Below are positions 38,378 through 49,345 of a stretch of DNA of 64,000 bases, piece by piece (position 1 is the first letter of the stretch; each line of letters starts with the position of its first letter). The stretch covers positions 192,902,103-192,966,102 of the forward strand of contig NC_134101.1 in the NCBI RefSeq assembly GCF_000715075.1. Reading direction: 5' to 3'. Source of the stretch: Nicotiana tabacum (taxonomy: Eukaryota > Streptophyta > Magnoliopsida > Solanales > Solanaceae). A program made the position numbers and the translations under genes. Below the pieces are notes generated by a model. That model saw only the letters and a list, made by a program, of their open reading frames with translations, was not told the DNA's origin and did no database searches.

Positions 38378-38476
38378 TATCTTAGCCTGAAATCAAAGAA
38401 TATTTGATAAGAAAAAGTGTGAAGAGTAACGTGTGTTATCAGAAAACTAGCACTAAAATAATCACTATTATCTTTA

Positions 38477-38494
38477 GCCCCACGGTGGGTGCCA
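38477..38494 (-). other. primer-binding site of element D
   Basis: Minus-strand tggcacccaccgtggggc, three bases from the LTR end. E has tggcgcccaccgtggggc. The first bases fit a tRNA ending ggcgcca, such as tRNA-Asp, but the rest does not clearly match. Confidence 0.65.
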
Positions 38495-38497
38495 AAC

Positions 38498-39149
38498 TGT
38501 TTACCTCGAAAAATATAAGTAACAATTAAATATGATTTGTGGTTTTAAAGATATGTGATTTATTCAAATACTAGTGAATATACAAGTAGTATTAGATTTA
38601 AGTAAGAAGAATTGATAAACCAAACCAGTGTTGTTAGAGCAATAAGGACCTCGAGCTCGATTATCTCGGGGCCTCGAGGTGAGTTAAGAGCATTAAAGTA
38701 TGAACAATAACGCTAAAGAACAACTATGGAGCACAGTAAACGAGAAAAATAGAGTAAAATATTCTATTGCAGTGAATGAGATGATCTTTACAAATGATTG
38801 GGGTCCCCTTTATATAGGAGGGGAAAACACTAATATGGTATATTTCCAATTATGGTAAAGAATTCTATTGGTACAGCTGTATAACAACCTAGTATGGACT
38901 CGTACTATTTCGTACAAATCTTATCCCATAATTTATGCCCTCATCCACGTGTCCTTGAGAAATTCCCACTCTTTCTTGAGTGTCATCGAAATTGTACTAC
39001 CCTCGAAGCGGATCATGATGTGTCTCCGATTTGCTTCTCGAGGTCTGCACATCCTGCTTAGGCTCGATTCTTACTTCGAGGTTCCCGAACTCAAGATCGG
39101 GGTATGACCAAGTCTTCGAAATTGAGCTCTCCGGTTTCGACCATATACA
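38498..39149 (-). repeat. element D 5' LTR
   Basis: Minus-strand LTR from tgtatatggtcgaaaccgg (39149) to gaggtaaaca (38498), 652 bases, with TATA near 38812. Full length compared with the 3' copy. Confidence 0.85.
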
Positions 39150-40273
39150 TATATATACATATATATACGTAAATAATGACATCTAGTCATGGGTCAATGT
39201 ACATGTATAAATGAATGTAATGCATGAGAAGTACGTCAATAAAATCTTTCGGAGTGTCATAAGACCATTATGCCTCTGATTAATATCATGAAATATCCTT
39301 TATCAACTTACGTATTTTCTGAGACCCATGACTAGATGATAGAATAATATGACACATGGGGAATCAATAACATAAGCATCTCTAATATTTCTATGAATAG
39401 ACTCATTTATAGAAATTGTGCATTTGCTCGTTTCATTTGTGTCATATAGATCATGCTAAAAGAAAGAAGGGATAGCCTTAACATACCTGAAACGATTCTC
39501 CTGACAATCGCTTTAACATACGTCAATTGCGATAACACGTAACGGCGGATCGAAGTAGGGAAAATTTCGTATGATATTCTTAGGAAAGATTGTATCGCAC
39601 TCCCGTAAAATCATAATTGCACGCTGCTATAATATTCTGAAGTCTCGTATGACTTTTTTTGGTGGCTCTTATCCGTCACTTTGCAAACATAGAATCTCCC
39701 TTTTATGAATTGACTTAGGGAGGCTTTTCTATTAATATGGTTGTGGGCCCCACTTGAAAGATGACTTGGCCATAAAACTTTCTTAATGTGCCACCTTATA
39801 TTATGGACTTAAGAGTCATATTTTGGGCTTTGTGCCTTCCTCGCTTGCTGCCATGTTAAAGTTCAGGGGTTATCCTAAAGATTTATCAACTCAATTCTTA
39901 ATTAATTACTAATATTTCCCCAAAATTCCACAATTAACCAAATATCTACATAATTAAGGATTATTTAAAATTACTTATAATACTACTCACTTTTAATACA
40001 CTTTATACACCTTACTATCATAGTCATATGGTACCTTGTATGACACTAGTCCATAAATACTACGTATTTTAGCTCGGGCCGTATTTTATCCCAAAATTCC
40101 AACTTTGACAAAACTCATTTTCTTTTGATTTACTTACCCTCGCACCTTCATGAATTTACTCATTACTTGTTTGAAATAGTATAATGCTTGTAATCTCCAA
40201 ATAATCTCATTCCCCAACTTGCGTCGATTAACTTACGACAAAACTTTAACGTACAAAAATGCGGGATGTAACA
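39150..40273 (-). repeat. C' 5' LTR, outer part
   Basis: Minus-strand start tgttacatcccgcattttt at 40273, equivalent to the solo LTR start at 42273. It is collinear with the solo LTR through attaaaagtgagtagtatt (about 40000) and aatctttcggagtgtcataa (39243). Its D-proximal end repeats about 110 bases also present on the other side of D (gtcatgggtcaatgtacatg at both 33620 and 39189). Confidence 0.75.
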
Positions 40274-41119
40274 CTAGGTGGGTCTTCATTTCATCGCTGG
40301 TAAAATACTCGAGCCTAGGCTGAGGGTATGAGGTTCCACTAAGGATCTGTGATACTAAGTCACGGATAGCGCCAAGCTACGAGTTTAATATCCCAAATGG
40401 TCCCTCAGGCAATGCTCCCTGTGAGGATGGCTCTGGTCTGGCAACAGTGGTGACTTTCCTCTTCTTATTCTTTACTATACTACCCTTGCCCGTTTCTCTC
40501 AACGGATGAAAGGGTTTGTCAGCCGGTAACTAACGATCGGTGCTACGCACCTCAACATCTTCCCGCCAGCACAACTCAGTAATCACTGAAGGGAACATCA
40601 AGAATTGTCGTCTAGCAAATACTCTTTCAGCTCCTAAATGATATAATGGCCAACATTCACATGAATACAATCAAGTATGCATGCGATCATCAGGGTTCTT
40701 CCATATGAGACATCCGAAACATTTCCACATGGTGATACTCTATTGTAGATGATGTAAAGACACATCTTGACCTCAGCTATAAAGTCGATGGACTTCAAAC
40801 CCTTTCTCATTGTTGGACCACTATGCTCTCATACCTGTAGGATAAAGTTTAGAAACAAGACATTCTCCATTGTTGCAATGATCCTTTTCTCGCACCGGCT
40901 CAAGTGGATGATTAGAAAGCACTAGAATGTCATTGATCTGTTCAGTCCCAAACCTCTTTGTTTTGCCTCTTATGGTGAGTTGTAGGTCGACAAAGTTTGT
41001 ACGCTTAAGATTTGCATAAAACTCATGAACCCACTCCTTATTGGCTTTGCATGGACTAGGCATGAAACAAGACCAGTCGGTGGTCTGTAGACGGCCATAA
41101 AAATCTGAAAGTAGCTCGG
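40274..41119 (-). pseudogene. plant-transposon-like ORF, 3' part
   Basis: The minus-strand frame 41063-40821, extended upstream to 41119 in frame, reads WSCFMPSP, then EWVHEFYANL, then LTIRGKTKRFGTEQINDIL. This is typical of the 'putative plant transposon protein' family common in plant genomes, which has no proven biochemical role. Below 40821 the frame breaks but similar sequence continues, with stops (KMCLYIIYNRVSPCGN), to the C' LTR at 40273. The 5' part lies at 63017-63214, on the other side of element E; removing E with one target copy restores the frame. C' interrupts it on the other side. Confidence 0.7.
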
Positions 41120-41871
41120 TGTATGCGGCGAAATCAGAGGGCCTAATTTCTTGTTATCAAGTCACTTCAGAAGAATGTTTCAAGGCCCTTGGATGTGGAG
41201 TTACGGCCGAGTTCCCTCCCTCGGGGCTTGTCGAGGTCCGACTCAAAGACGACGAAGATCGATGCTGGGGCAAAGTGGGGAATTCCCAAGGCACACGGCT
41301 AAGTCTGACATAGCCGGCCTACCCAGGGCCTGTCTCAAGATGTCGCGTCCAGCCGTCCCGTCTCCATGCATTTACAATTAATGCATTTTGTACTATAATG
41401 GGATTCCCCTCCTATATAAAGGAGATCCCCATTACTTTGTAACTCTGTGTTGTTGTTGCTCCAACTACTCTACACAAGATCAATAATATCTCTCTCTCCC
41501 TTTTCTGTCTAACTTACTTGCTCGAGGCTACTCTTTACATTAATTGCTTTTATACTTTCTCTTCATTCATTGCTTGATATTGGCCATTAAAAGCCTTCTT
41601 TAATCATATCTTAACTGTTATCTCATTCCTGGTTACCCCCGATAGCTCAGACTCGAGCCCAGGCATCAACCTCGAAGCCTCTCATCGGTCAGTCCAAGGC
41701 CCGGGCGGCAAGCCCTTCGATTTGATTACTGCCCCATTTTAACTTGTATTTTGTCATTAGACTCCGTAAGCCTAGCATCAACTGCTCTAACAACTAGCAT
41801 AAAAATATATTCACGTATTTTTAGAGTCTCATTTATAAATTTAATTGTTATTACCATTTTCAGGGTAAACA
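41120..41871 (+). repeat. element E 5' LTR
   Basis: 752 bases, tgtatgcgg to ggtaaaca, collinear with 62266-63016. The U3 contains gaattcccaaggcacacgg, TATA is at 41413, and a ctctctctccctttt tract lies near 41490. Confidence 0.9.
41413..41420 (+). promoter_or_regulatory. TATA box of element E 5' LTR
   Basis: tatataaa in cctcctatataaaggagatc, the same context as in every Tat LTR of this window (62556 in the 3' LTR; on the minus strand in F and D). Confidence 0.75.
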
Positions 41872-41874
41872 GTT

Positions 41875-41892
41875 TGGCGCCCACCGTGGGGC
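41875..41892 (+). other. primer-binding site of element E
   Basis: tggcgcccaccgtggggc, three bases after the LTR end. The first seven bases fit the 3' end of tRNA-Asp (ggcgcca). Confidence 0.7.
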
Positions 41893-41991
41893 TAAAAATA
41901 ATGGTGATTATTTTCTTGTTGGTTTCATTACACAAACGCAAGTTATCTTTCACACTTTTTCTTGTCCAAGATCTTTTGATTTCAGGTCAAA

Positions 41992-42272
41992 ATGTCTGGC
42001 TCGGTAAACAGAGCTGAGAACGACTACCTTGAAAATCACGGAGAAAACGGTGTGGTTGTTTCAATCGCTGGCGCACCACCGCAGAACCCCGATAACGCAC
42101 CTGGACCGATTCCAGCGGACGCGGGTTCGCAAGATGTGCAGCAGGTCGACGAAACCTCACACACCGACAAAAGCATACAACGTGGTGACCAACAAGAAGT
42201 CGAGAAAACTCCGGCTCGGGAAGTACAGGAAGTTAGTCTTCATGATATTTTTGAAACATTGCAAGCACAACA
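41992..42272 (+). pseudogene. E gag, N-terminal part
   Basis: Starts at the first ATG after the PBS leader: MSGSVNRAENDYLENHGENG, then a proline- and glutamine-rich stretch and LHDIFETLQAQ, the usual N-terminal layout of Tat gag (D has FSLQVIFEILQAQQ). The frame runs straight into the solo LTR at 42273 and continues in frame after its end with one target copy removed. Confidence 0.85.
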
Positions 42273-43324
42273 TGTTACATACTGTATTTTAATATTAGAA
42301 TAAGTCATAGTAACTCATATGAGCTCGAAGGGATTAAGACTATTCTTGAAATTATAGAGAATTGGTATGGCTACTTAATTGCTTGCAATAAGTCTGGTTT
42401 CAGGAGCTGTTATTACACTAGGTGTTTGCTACGTTATATAGTTGGTGTTTGATTTTTGTGGGACATTATCCTAGTTTCACACTTGCGAATGCATTTTCTT
42501 GGTGTTTCTGAAAGCTGGAAGTTGATAGCTTGAGTTAAACATAAGATATAATCTGTGAAGTATGTTTTCTAGGTTTGCCTGAGGTCAAAAAGAATTAACC
42601 TTTGTTTTCTCTTTCTTTAGTCTTATCGATAGATGACCCTGTTGTTTCCCGTCCAAGTTTGCACCAAGTTGAGCCCTACTTTGAAATTATAATTTTATAT
42701 AGTTATTAATATTACTACTTTCGAATATGCTTTATATTTTATATATATATAATATGAGAAAGTTTATGAGATTTTTATTATAAAGATAGAAATTATTTTC
42801 TCACAAGAAAAAAAGGTTATTTTTTTACTATTTTAAGAATTAAGCGTACGAAAATTTGTACTCTTTATATGAGATTAGAAAAATGAAAAGTTGAGAAAAT
42901 ATATATATATTAACATGGATATTTTAATAAAATAATAATGTATGTATTAGTTTTATATGGTACCACATGACGATGATAGTAAAATATATAATAGTATGAT
43001 ATATAAAGTGTATTAAAAGTGAGTAGTATTTTAAGTAATTCGAAATAATTCTTAATTATGTGGGTAATTGGTTAATGAGAGATTAACTATTTAATTAAGA
43101 AATGTTTGGATAATGACTAACCCTCCTATGTGGCAGCCTCCCCATGCTAGCCAAAGTAACTCACCATTTTAATTGAGAGGTGGCCATTTTTAAGTGAGAT
43201 AACATTTATAATTTAATAGTATAAGGTGAACATAGATTACTTGGAGGAAAAAGTAGCTAGTACGTCCTATTTCCCTTACCACAACAATGTGGAGAATAAC
43301 ATTTAGTATGTCATTACTCCTTGA

Positions 43325-43675
43325 TCATAAAGTTGCTGTTGCAGTCTCTCCTGAGTACTTATCTAAATTGGAAAGGTCAATAGGTGGTAGTGTTCTTTTA
43401 CGAAGGTCTAATAGTTTTCCCAAATTGGCTAGGTAAGACTGGTCCGGATCAGTACCAATTGAAATACTAATTTGTCGCCCCAACAAAAAAAATAGAATAT
43501 GGATTGCTTTTTCAACTTCAAATTCAATTCTGGAGTTAGTGATCTCATCGCTATAAAAGCAACATTTTTTTTTCCTCAATGACTTGGTGAATGAGCCATC
43601 AGGATCAGTTTTGCTAAAATATCTCCTCAACGAGCTCTTTTGAAGTTCCTCTTTATGCACAAAAATAACAAACAA
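43325..43675 (-). CDS. unidentified 116-codon ORF inside solo LTR
   Basis: The longest frame in the solo LTR, on its antisense strand. The translation is lysine- and serine-rich (SSLRRYFSKTDPDGSFTKSL) with a hydrophobic stretch IHILFFLLGRQISISIG and a charged end. I do not recognise it. It lies in the part the C' LTR lacks, so it came in separately or was lost from C'. It may be a captured gene piece or a chance frame; no promoter or intron signals were found. Confidence 0.3.
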   Translation of the reverse strand: MFVIFVHKEELQKSSLRRYFSKTDPDGSFTKSLRKKKCCFYSDEITNSRIEFEVEKAIHILFFLLGRQISISIGTDPDQSYLANLGKLLDLRKRTLPPIDLSNLDKYSGETATATL

Positions 43676-44388
43676 AGCCAGTTATTTTCTTGTGGTCAGT
43701 TTCTGTTAAGTTTTGTGAACGTCTCTTGTGTTTTCGTATCTCTCACTTTATAGATGTGTTTTTTTACAAATTTTATTTTTATATTTTAAAACAACAAGAG
43801 CCAATCTTTTTAGAAGTTCAGAATACATAAAGATTTGGGATTCTACATTTAGCAAAGTAGCTACTAGGCTCGATTATGGGATGTATTGGTTGTTGGATTA
43901 TACTCTATAACATGTAAGGATACTCTAGGTTCATGGTAGAAAACAATTCATTTGGTTGGCCTGGGAATTGAGGTATCAATTTAAGATTTTGCAGTACTGT
44001 TGCTCTAGATTATGGCAACATGGATACCGGAGAACCCAAGTTAGTTATGTTAAGGCTATCCGTTCTTTCTTTTGGCATTATCTATACGACACTAACGAAA
44101 CGTGCAAATGCACAATATCCATACATGGCTTTATTCATAAAAATATTAGAGGTGTCTATGTTCTTGAATTCCCATATGTCATATTATTCTATCGTCTATT
44201 CATGGGTCTCAGAAAATACGTAAGTTGATAAAAGTTTACTTCATGATATTAATCAGAGGTATAATGATCTTATGATATTCCGAAAGATTTTATTAACGCA
44301 CCACTCATGCATTGCATTCATTTACATGTGCATTTACCCTTGACTCAGACGGTGTTATATACACGTATATATGTATATATATGTACAT

Positions 44389-44715
44389 GGGATATGGGAA
44401 AAGGTTACGGCGTTATATACGCATCACCACCTGATCAGCTAGTATACATTATTGATTTGCCCACAGTGGCCGAGATGATATAATGGGATAGCCTCAGAGG
44501 CGTGATGATGTTATAGCGTTATATACGCGTATATATATGTATATATTTGTATATGGGATATGGGAAAGGTTATGGCGTTATATACGCACCACCACCAGAT
44601 CAGCTGGTATACGATGATGATTTTGCCCACAGTGGCTGAGATGATATGATGGGATGCCCTCAGAGGCTTGATAATGTTATGAACATATGTACCTATGCAC
44701 GACATGACATTCATA
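44389..44715 (+). repeat. 166-bp tandem duplication in solo LTR
   Basis: gggatatgggaaaggtta..ggcgttatatacgca occurs at 44389 and again at 44555, followed in both by gatcagct, tttgcccacagtggc and ctcagaggc. The C' LTR has one copy. Confidence 0.85.
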
Positions 44716-45311
44716 CGCATATGCATGACACTATAAGTATTAAATGATATACAGAGTTATCCAGACTTACAGGTTGAGTCATGTACTCCATGTTTCTTTC
44801 ATGTCCTTTATATATAGATTTACATACCTTACATACTCGGTACATTGTTTGTACTGACGTCCTTTTGTTGTGGACATTGCATTCATGCCTGCAGGTATAA
44901 GTAATCAATTTGATGAACCCTCATTGTAGACGAGGTTAGCATTCAACAAAGGATCGGTAAGACTCCACCTCATTCGCAGTGCGGTCGAATCTATCAGGCA
45001 TTGCGTCAGAGTTTTACTTCAGACTTATGGGTAGGCCGGTATCCTGTCTTATTTGATGTCAAATAATCTTAGAGGCTTTGTAGACAGAGGTTCAGTTTGT
45101 ACAATATGTCAGAGGCCTTGACGGCCCATATGTATTCATGTCTTAAGAATGATAATTTATTGTTACAGTGTTGCCCACTTACAGTTATGTACTACGAGTT
45201 ATTTCCATGTTGGCCTACGATGGTCACAGAAAGAATGAGTTATAAAAAGGTGCGCTCGGTCCAGTATGGCACCGGGTGCCAGCCACGCCTCCCTAGGTTC
45301 GGGGTGTGACA

Positions 45312-46734
45312 CAACAAATGGCTATCGCTCAATTGCAAAGCCACATGAAGACTCCCAGCACAGTAGCGCCGGAAAATACTCCCCCTGCCGAACAGGTACC
45401 GGAGAGGTCAAGCAACAACGAATAAATAGCAGATCCTACCATCGTGAAAATGCTGGAGGACCTTGCCAAAAGGATCGAGTCAGGTGAGAAAATGATAGCA
45501 ACCAACGATAAGAAGGTTGAAACTTATAACTTTAGAGTCGGCCAAATCCCCAGCGCGCCCTGGGTCCTGAAGGGTGTAGATTCGAGGAAGTTCATGCAAT
45601 GGCCGTTCCCAGAGGAAGCGGCTCCGAAACCCATTCCAAAGAAGTTCAGAATTCCAGAACTCCCAAAATACAATGGGACCTCGGATCCCAACGAACACGT
45701 CACTGCCTATACGTGCGCGGTGAAAGGCAACGACATAAAAGATAACGAGATCGAGTCCGTCCTACTGAAGAAGTTCGGAGAAACGCTCTCGAAGGGGGCC
45801 AAGATGTGGTACCACAACCTAGCCCCCAACTCCATAGATTCGTTTGCCATGCTAGCAGATTCCTTCGTAAGGGCGCACGCCGGTGCCATCAAGTAGCAAC
45901 AAGGAAGTCTGACGTGTTCAAGATTAAGCAAAGGGAGAACGAGATGCTGCAAGAGTTCGTGTCTCGCTTTCAGATAGAATGGATGGAGCTACCGCCAGTC
46001 TCCGACAACTGGGCAGTGCAGGCCTTTACTCAAGGTCTGAACGAATGAAGCTCGGTGGCTTCGAAACAGCTTATATAAAATCTGATCGAGTACCTAGCTG
46101 TGAGATGGTCAGTCGTCCACAACCGGTACCAGTCAAAGATCAGGGCCGAGGATGACCAGCTGGGAGCCCCTTCGGACTCACTGTACCCGAGCAGGCTCCT
46201 GGCAAAGGAACCAAAACTAAACAAATAAGGGTATCAGCCACACCTCAAAGATAGGAGGAACGCCCCGAGGCGCAACCTACCTCGCAATGATCGAAGAGTG
46301 GATCGAGGACAGGATCCTCGAGGGCTCATCAATAGAGCCAGGTTCGATCGGAATGTAGTGACAACGGTTGCACCCCATTTGTCAGAATACAACTTCAACG
46401 TCGTTGTGTCAGATATCATGTTCGCTATCAGTAAAATTAGAGACGCCAAGTGGCCCAAACCTATACTATCGGATCCTTCACAAAAGAGTTACAACTTGGT
46501 ATGAGAATTTCACAACATGCACGGACACAGGACCGAGGATTGTCATCTGCTATGAGAAGAGGTTGCTGGCCTGCTTAACAAAGGACATCTCCGGGAATTC
46601 CTTAACGATCGAGCTAAAAATCAGTTCTGGGAAAGGGAGGAAACCAAGAAAAATGAGGCAAATGAGCCACAACATGTCATCTGCATGATCATGGAGGGGG
46701 GGGGGCGATGCCCCGCAGGAACCCGTAACGGAAA
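45312..46734 (+). pseudogene. E gag, C-terminal part
   Basis: Resumes in frame after the solo LTR with QQMAIAQLQ. It contains the gag core: FRIPELPKYNGTSDPNEHV, KKFGETLSKGAKMWYHNL, FVSRFQIEWMELPP, WAVQAFTQGLNE and VHNRYQSKIRAEDDQ. Towards the C-terminus FHNMHGHRTEDCHLL is the knuckle-like segment found in Tat gag. Defects are a TAA near 45422, a one-base deletion near 45892 (atcaagtagcaacaagg), a TGA at 46046, a TAA near 46075, a frameshift, and a ten-G run at 46696-46705. It cannot be translated as one protein. Confidence 0.85.
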
Positions 46735-47335
46735 GAACGAAAATATCCATCACTAGAGAAAAGTGGACTCGTGGATATATTCCCGAGGATGCTCTCACAT
46801 TCAGCGAAGAGGACACCGAGACCTCATCTCAGCCCCACAATGCTGCACTAGTAATCTCCTTCACTGTGAATTCTTTTCAAATAAAACGTGTACTCGTGGA
46901 TCCAGGTAGCTCGGCTAATATTGTCAGGTCGAGGGTGATAGAGCAGCTCGGATTGCTCAACCAAATCGTGCCCGCCACTCGAGTCCTCAACGGATTCAAC
47001 ATGACAAGCGAAACAACGAAAGGAGAAATCATCCTTCCGGTCACTGTGGTCGGCACGACCCAAGATGCCAAATTCCATGTCATCGAAGGAGACATGAGGT
47101 ATAACGCCTTATTCGGGCAGCCGTGGATACGCTGCATAAGAGAAATACCGTCCACCCTTCACTAGATGATAAAATTTCCAACAAAAGACGGAATTAAAAC
47201 CGTCTATGGGGAACAACATGCGCTGAAGGAAATGTTTGCAGAACACGATGTGGTACTAACGTTCGTACCTCCGCCCCTAGTAAACCAAAGGGCGAATCGG
47301 GCCTCACCCCAGGTCGAACTTGAAAGAATGAAGTA
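46735..47335 (+). pseudogene. E aspartic protease
   Basis: KISITREKWTRGYIPEDALTF leads into IKRVLVDPGSSANIVRS, the active-site Asp region of Tat proteases, then LNGFNMTSETTKGEI and NALFGQPWI. The protease cleaves gag-pol. A stop at 47163 is followed in frame by MIKFPTKDG and FAEHDVVLTF, and the frame then dies. RT, RNase H and integrase do not follow: the sequence passes directly to the 3' region, so a single large deletion (or a gag-protease-only design) removed them. Confidence 0.85.
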
Positions 47336-47545
47336 AAGAACCATATCGCGTCTTCACTTGGGGCAATTGAAACAAAATCAGCCCTCACGATTGTAGCAAA
47401 TTAATCCTGAGGCGTCGCCCACATGTCTCACTTCAAGGTACGGCCATCGCCATTTTTTGTTTCTTTGTTTAGGGCTAACCCTTATGCAGGCACTCAATCA
47501 GAGTAGCCAGAACGCTAACCCTTCCCGAAGACCTTAAGGTTATAA
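47336..47545 (+). other. E pol-deletion junction region
   Basis: Non-coding. The protease end joins the post-pol region somewhere between about 47300 and 47540. Confidence 0.45.
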
Positions 47546-47680
47546 AACGCACCCATTGTACTATTTTCCTTCGACCGAGTTTTTGTCCCAAAAGAAGTGT
47601 TTTACCGGCAAGGTTTTTAACGAGGCAATGTCTGCGAGCTTCCTAAGGCAAACTCAGCAAATGCTCAAAACTTCTTTTGC
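47546..47680 (+). other. conserved post-pol block, copy in E
   Basis: ccttcgaccgagtttttgtc, then ccggcaaggtttttaacgag, then tcctaaggcaaactcagcaa. Matches the F block (minus strand, 56745-56600) and the D block (minus strand, 36935-36835). Confidence 0.75.
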
Positions 47681-48179
47681 AATCAACCTCGAACGCTGGA
47701 AGGTACCTCTCTTGAAGACGCTGTCCGCCCGGAAGGGTCGGGGAATGATAGAGTAAGTTCCAATAGGAAACAATATGCCGGGCCAAACAGTCAAAATAGT
47801 CGTGCCCGCACAGGCCGAGCTCACGGCAACAAAACAACATGTACTTAAATTAAGTAATCAAATAATATCTTTCGCCAAAGGAATCTCATACTCCAAAGAA
47901 AATTCAACATACTCATGGCAAGGATCCCTCTGTCGAGTACGTCTCGAAATACTCGGAGACTTAGGGTCAACAATTTGGCACATGCATGACCTCAGGGTCA
48001 GAACTCCATGCTCATAAGGCCCAACAAGGAAATTCTGAGCTCACGAGTAACGACCTTCGAGCCTAAGCAAACTCGATGACTCGGAATTGTCGCCAATCAC
48101 CATTCACTAAAAAACCCGAGGCCGTAAGACACCGAGCGGGCAAACTCGGTCTAACCAGATCTATTTTACATAACAACAA

Positions 48180-48310
48180 AAAACTGTAAGACCTCAACAG
48201 GCATGAAACAAGTGTAACACCTCAACAATCATGAAACAATTGTAAGCCCTCAACAGGAATGAGAAAACTGTAAGACCTCAACAGGCATGAAATTTTGTAA
48301 GACCTTACTA
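48180..48310 (+). repeat. ~33-bp tandem repeat in E 3' region
   Basis: Four or five units of ctgtaagacctcaacaggca with tgaaaca linkers. Equivalent units occur in F near 56050-56155 in reverse. Confidence 0.85.
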
Positions 48311-48984
48311 TAGGCATAAAACTCAATCCCGAAGTTTAGGCTATGTGTTGCATTTGTAAGACTCCCAAAAGGGCATACCCTCGGTGCAAACGCCTAAACT
48401 ATCACACTTGGGAACAAAAACGGCTCTTGCCAAATGCATATGCACCAGCCAAATTAACGCGACTTGGGAACGCCTGACCGTCGCTAACAAAATCACAGGC
48501 CATTACTTCGAATCTTCTTCGAAAATAATCGATTAAAACGAGCTAACCTTAATAGGAAAATGAGTTTCGACCATGTCATATCCAAATCACAAGGCTTCGA
48601 GCTACTCAATAGGCTAAACCTTCCGAGGTGCTCGAACATCGCCGCTAACCACTTGAAATCGAGGTTCTTCCCGAACTGACGATGGGTCAGGCAAAATTAT
48701 TTCAAAAAAGTCCTTAACGAGGGAAAAACAAAGCCTACACATGCGCATGGGCAAAAGCGTAAGAGCCATAGTCTCCAGCCAAATGAGCCTTAGGGCCACA
48801 CACTAAAAGATCGTAACGACCAAAAGCGTAAATTTGAAAACTTGAGGATTAAAATGAGCTCGAGTTGTAACCCGATTCGAAGACCGGATCCAAAATACTT
48901 AACTACACATGCCTAAGGGCATAGTGTAAGAGCCATCATCGCCAACTCCACAAGCCTCAGGGCTAAGTACATAAAAGTTCGCTT

Positions 48985-49345
48985 CGAGCCAAGGCGTCAG
49001 AGCCATTGTCGCCAGCCCATGCAAACATAAATATTTGAGGGTCGATTGAGCTCGAGTCGGAGCCCGACTCGGATATTGAACCCAAAATAGTTAAAATACA
49101 AATGCCCAAGGGCAAGGCGTAAGAGCCATTGTCATCCGCCCATGCAGGCACAAAACATAACTTGAGGGTCAATTAAGCTCGAGTCGCAATCCGACTCGGA
49201 GACTGAACCCAAAATAGTTAAAATATAAATGCCTAAGTGCAAGGCGTAAGAGTTATTGTCATCCGCCCATGCAGGCACAAAATATTGAAGGTCATGTAAG
49301 GCTCGAGTCAAAACCTGACTCGGAGACTAAACCCGAAATAGTTGA
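48985..49345 (+). repeat. ~125-bp tandem repeat in E 3' region
   Basis: Three units, with aaggcgtcagagccattgtc at 48991 and variants at 49114 and 49241. Each unit also holds gctcgagtcg and gactgaacccaaaatagtt. Confidence 0.85.

Larger units (their letters stand above)
33720..39149 (-). mobile_element. element D: Tat-type, gag only
   Basis: Minus-strand Tat-lineage element with 5' LTR 38498-39149, PBS 38477-38494, gag 36974-38377, 3' region 34310-36973, polypurine tract 34291-34309 and 3' LTR 33720-34290. Protease, RT, RNase H and nearly all of integrase are missing by one internal deletion. It lies inside the C' 5' LTR, but the flanks (catta and tatat) are not a target duplication. Confidence 0.8.
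42273..45311 (+). mobile_element. solo chromovirus LTR inserted in E gag
   Basis: 3039 bases from tgttacatactg to ggggtgtgaca, flanked on both sides by caaca (42268-42272 and 45312-45316), a perfect 5-bp target duplication. No PBS, polypurine tract or interior follows, so it is a solo LTR left by LTR-LTR recombination. Family as C' (40273). It is about 1 kb longer than the C' LTR: extra sequence lies near 42290-42750 and 43330-43900. Confidence 0.9.

Noticed and set aside
47556..47756. 66-codon ORF as a small protein gene
   Set aside because: It coincides with the conserved post-pol block. The frame is partly shared with F but in D stands without its second half, so RNA-level conservation is more likely.
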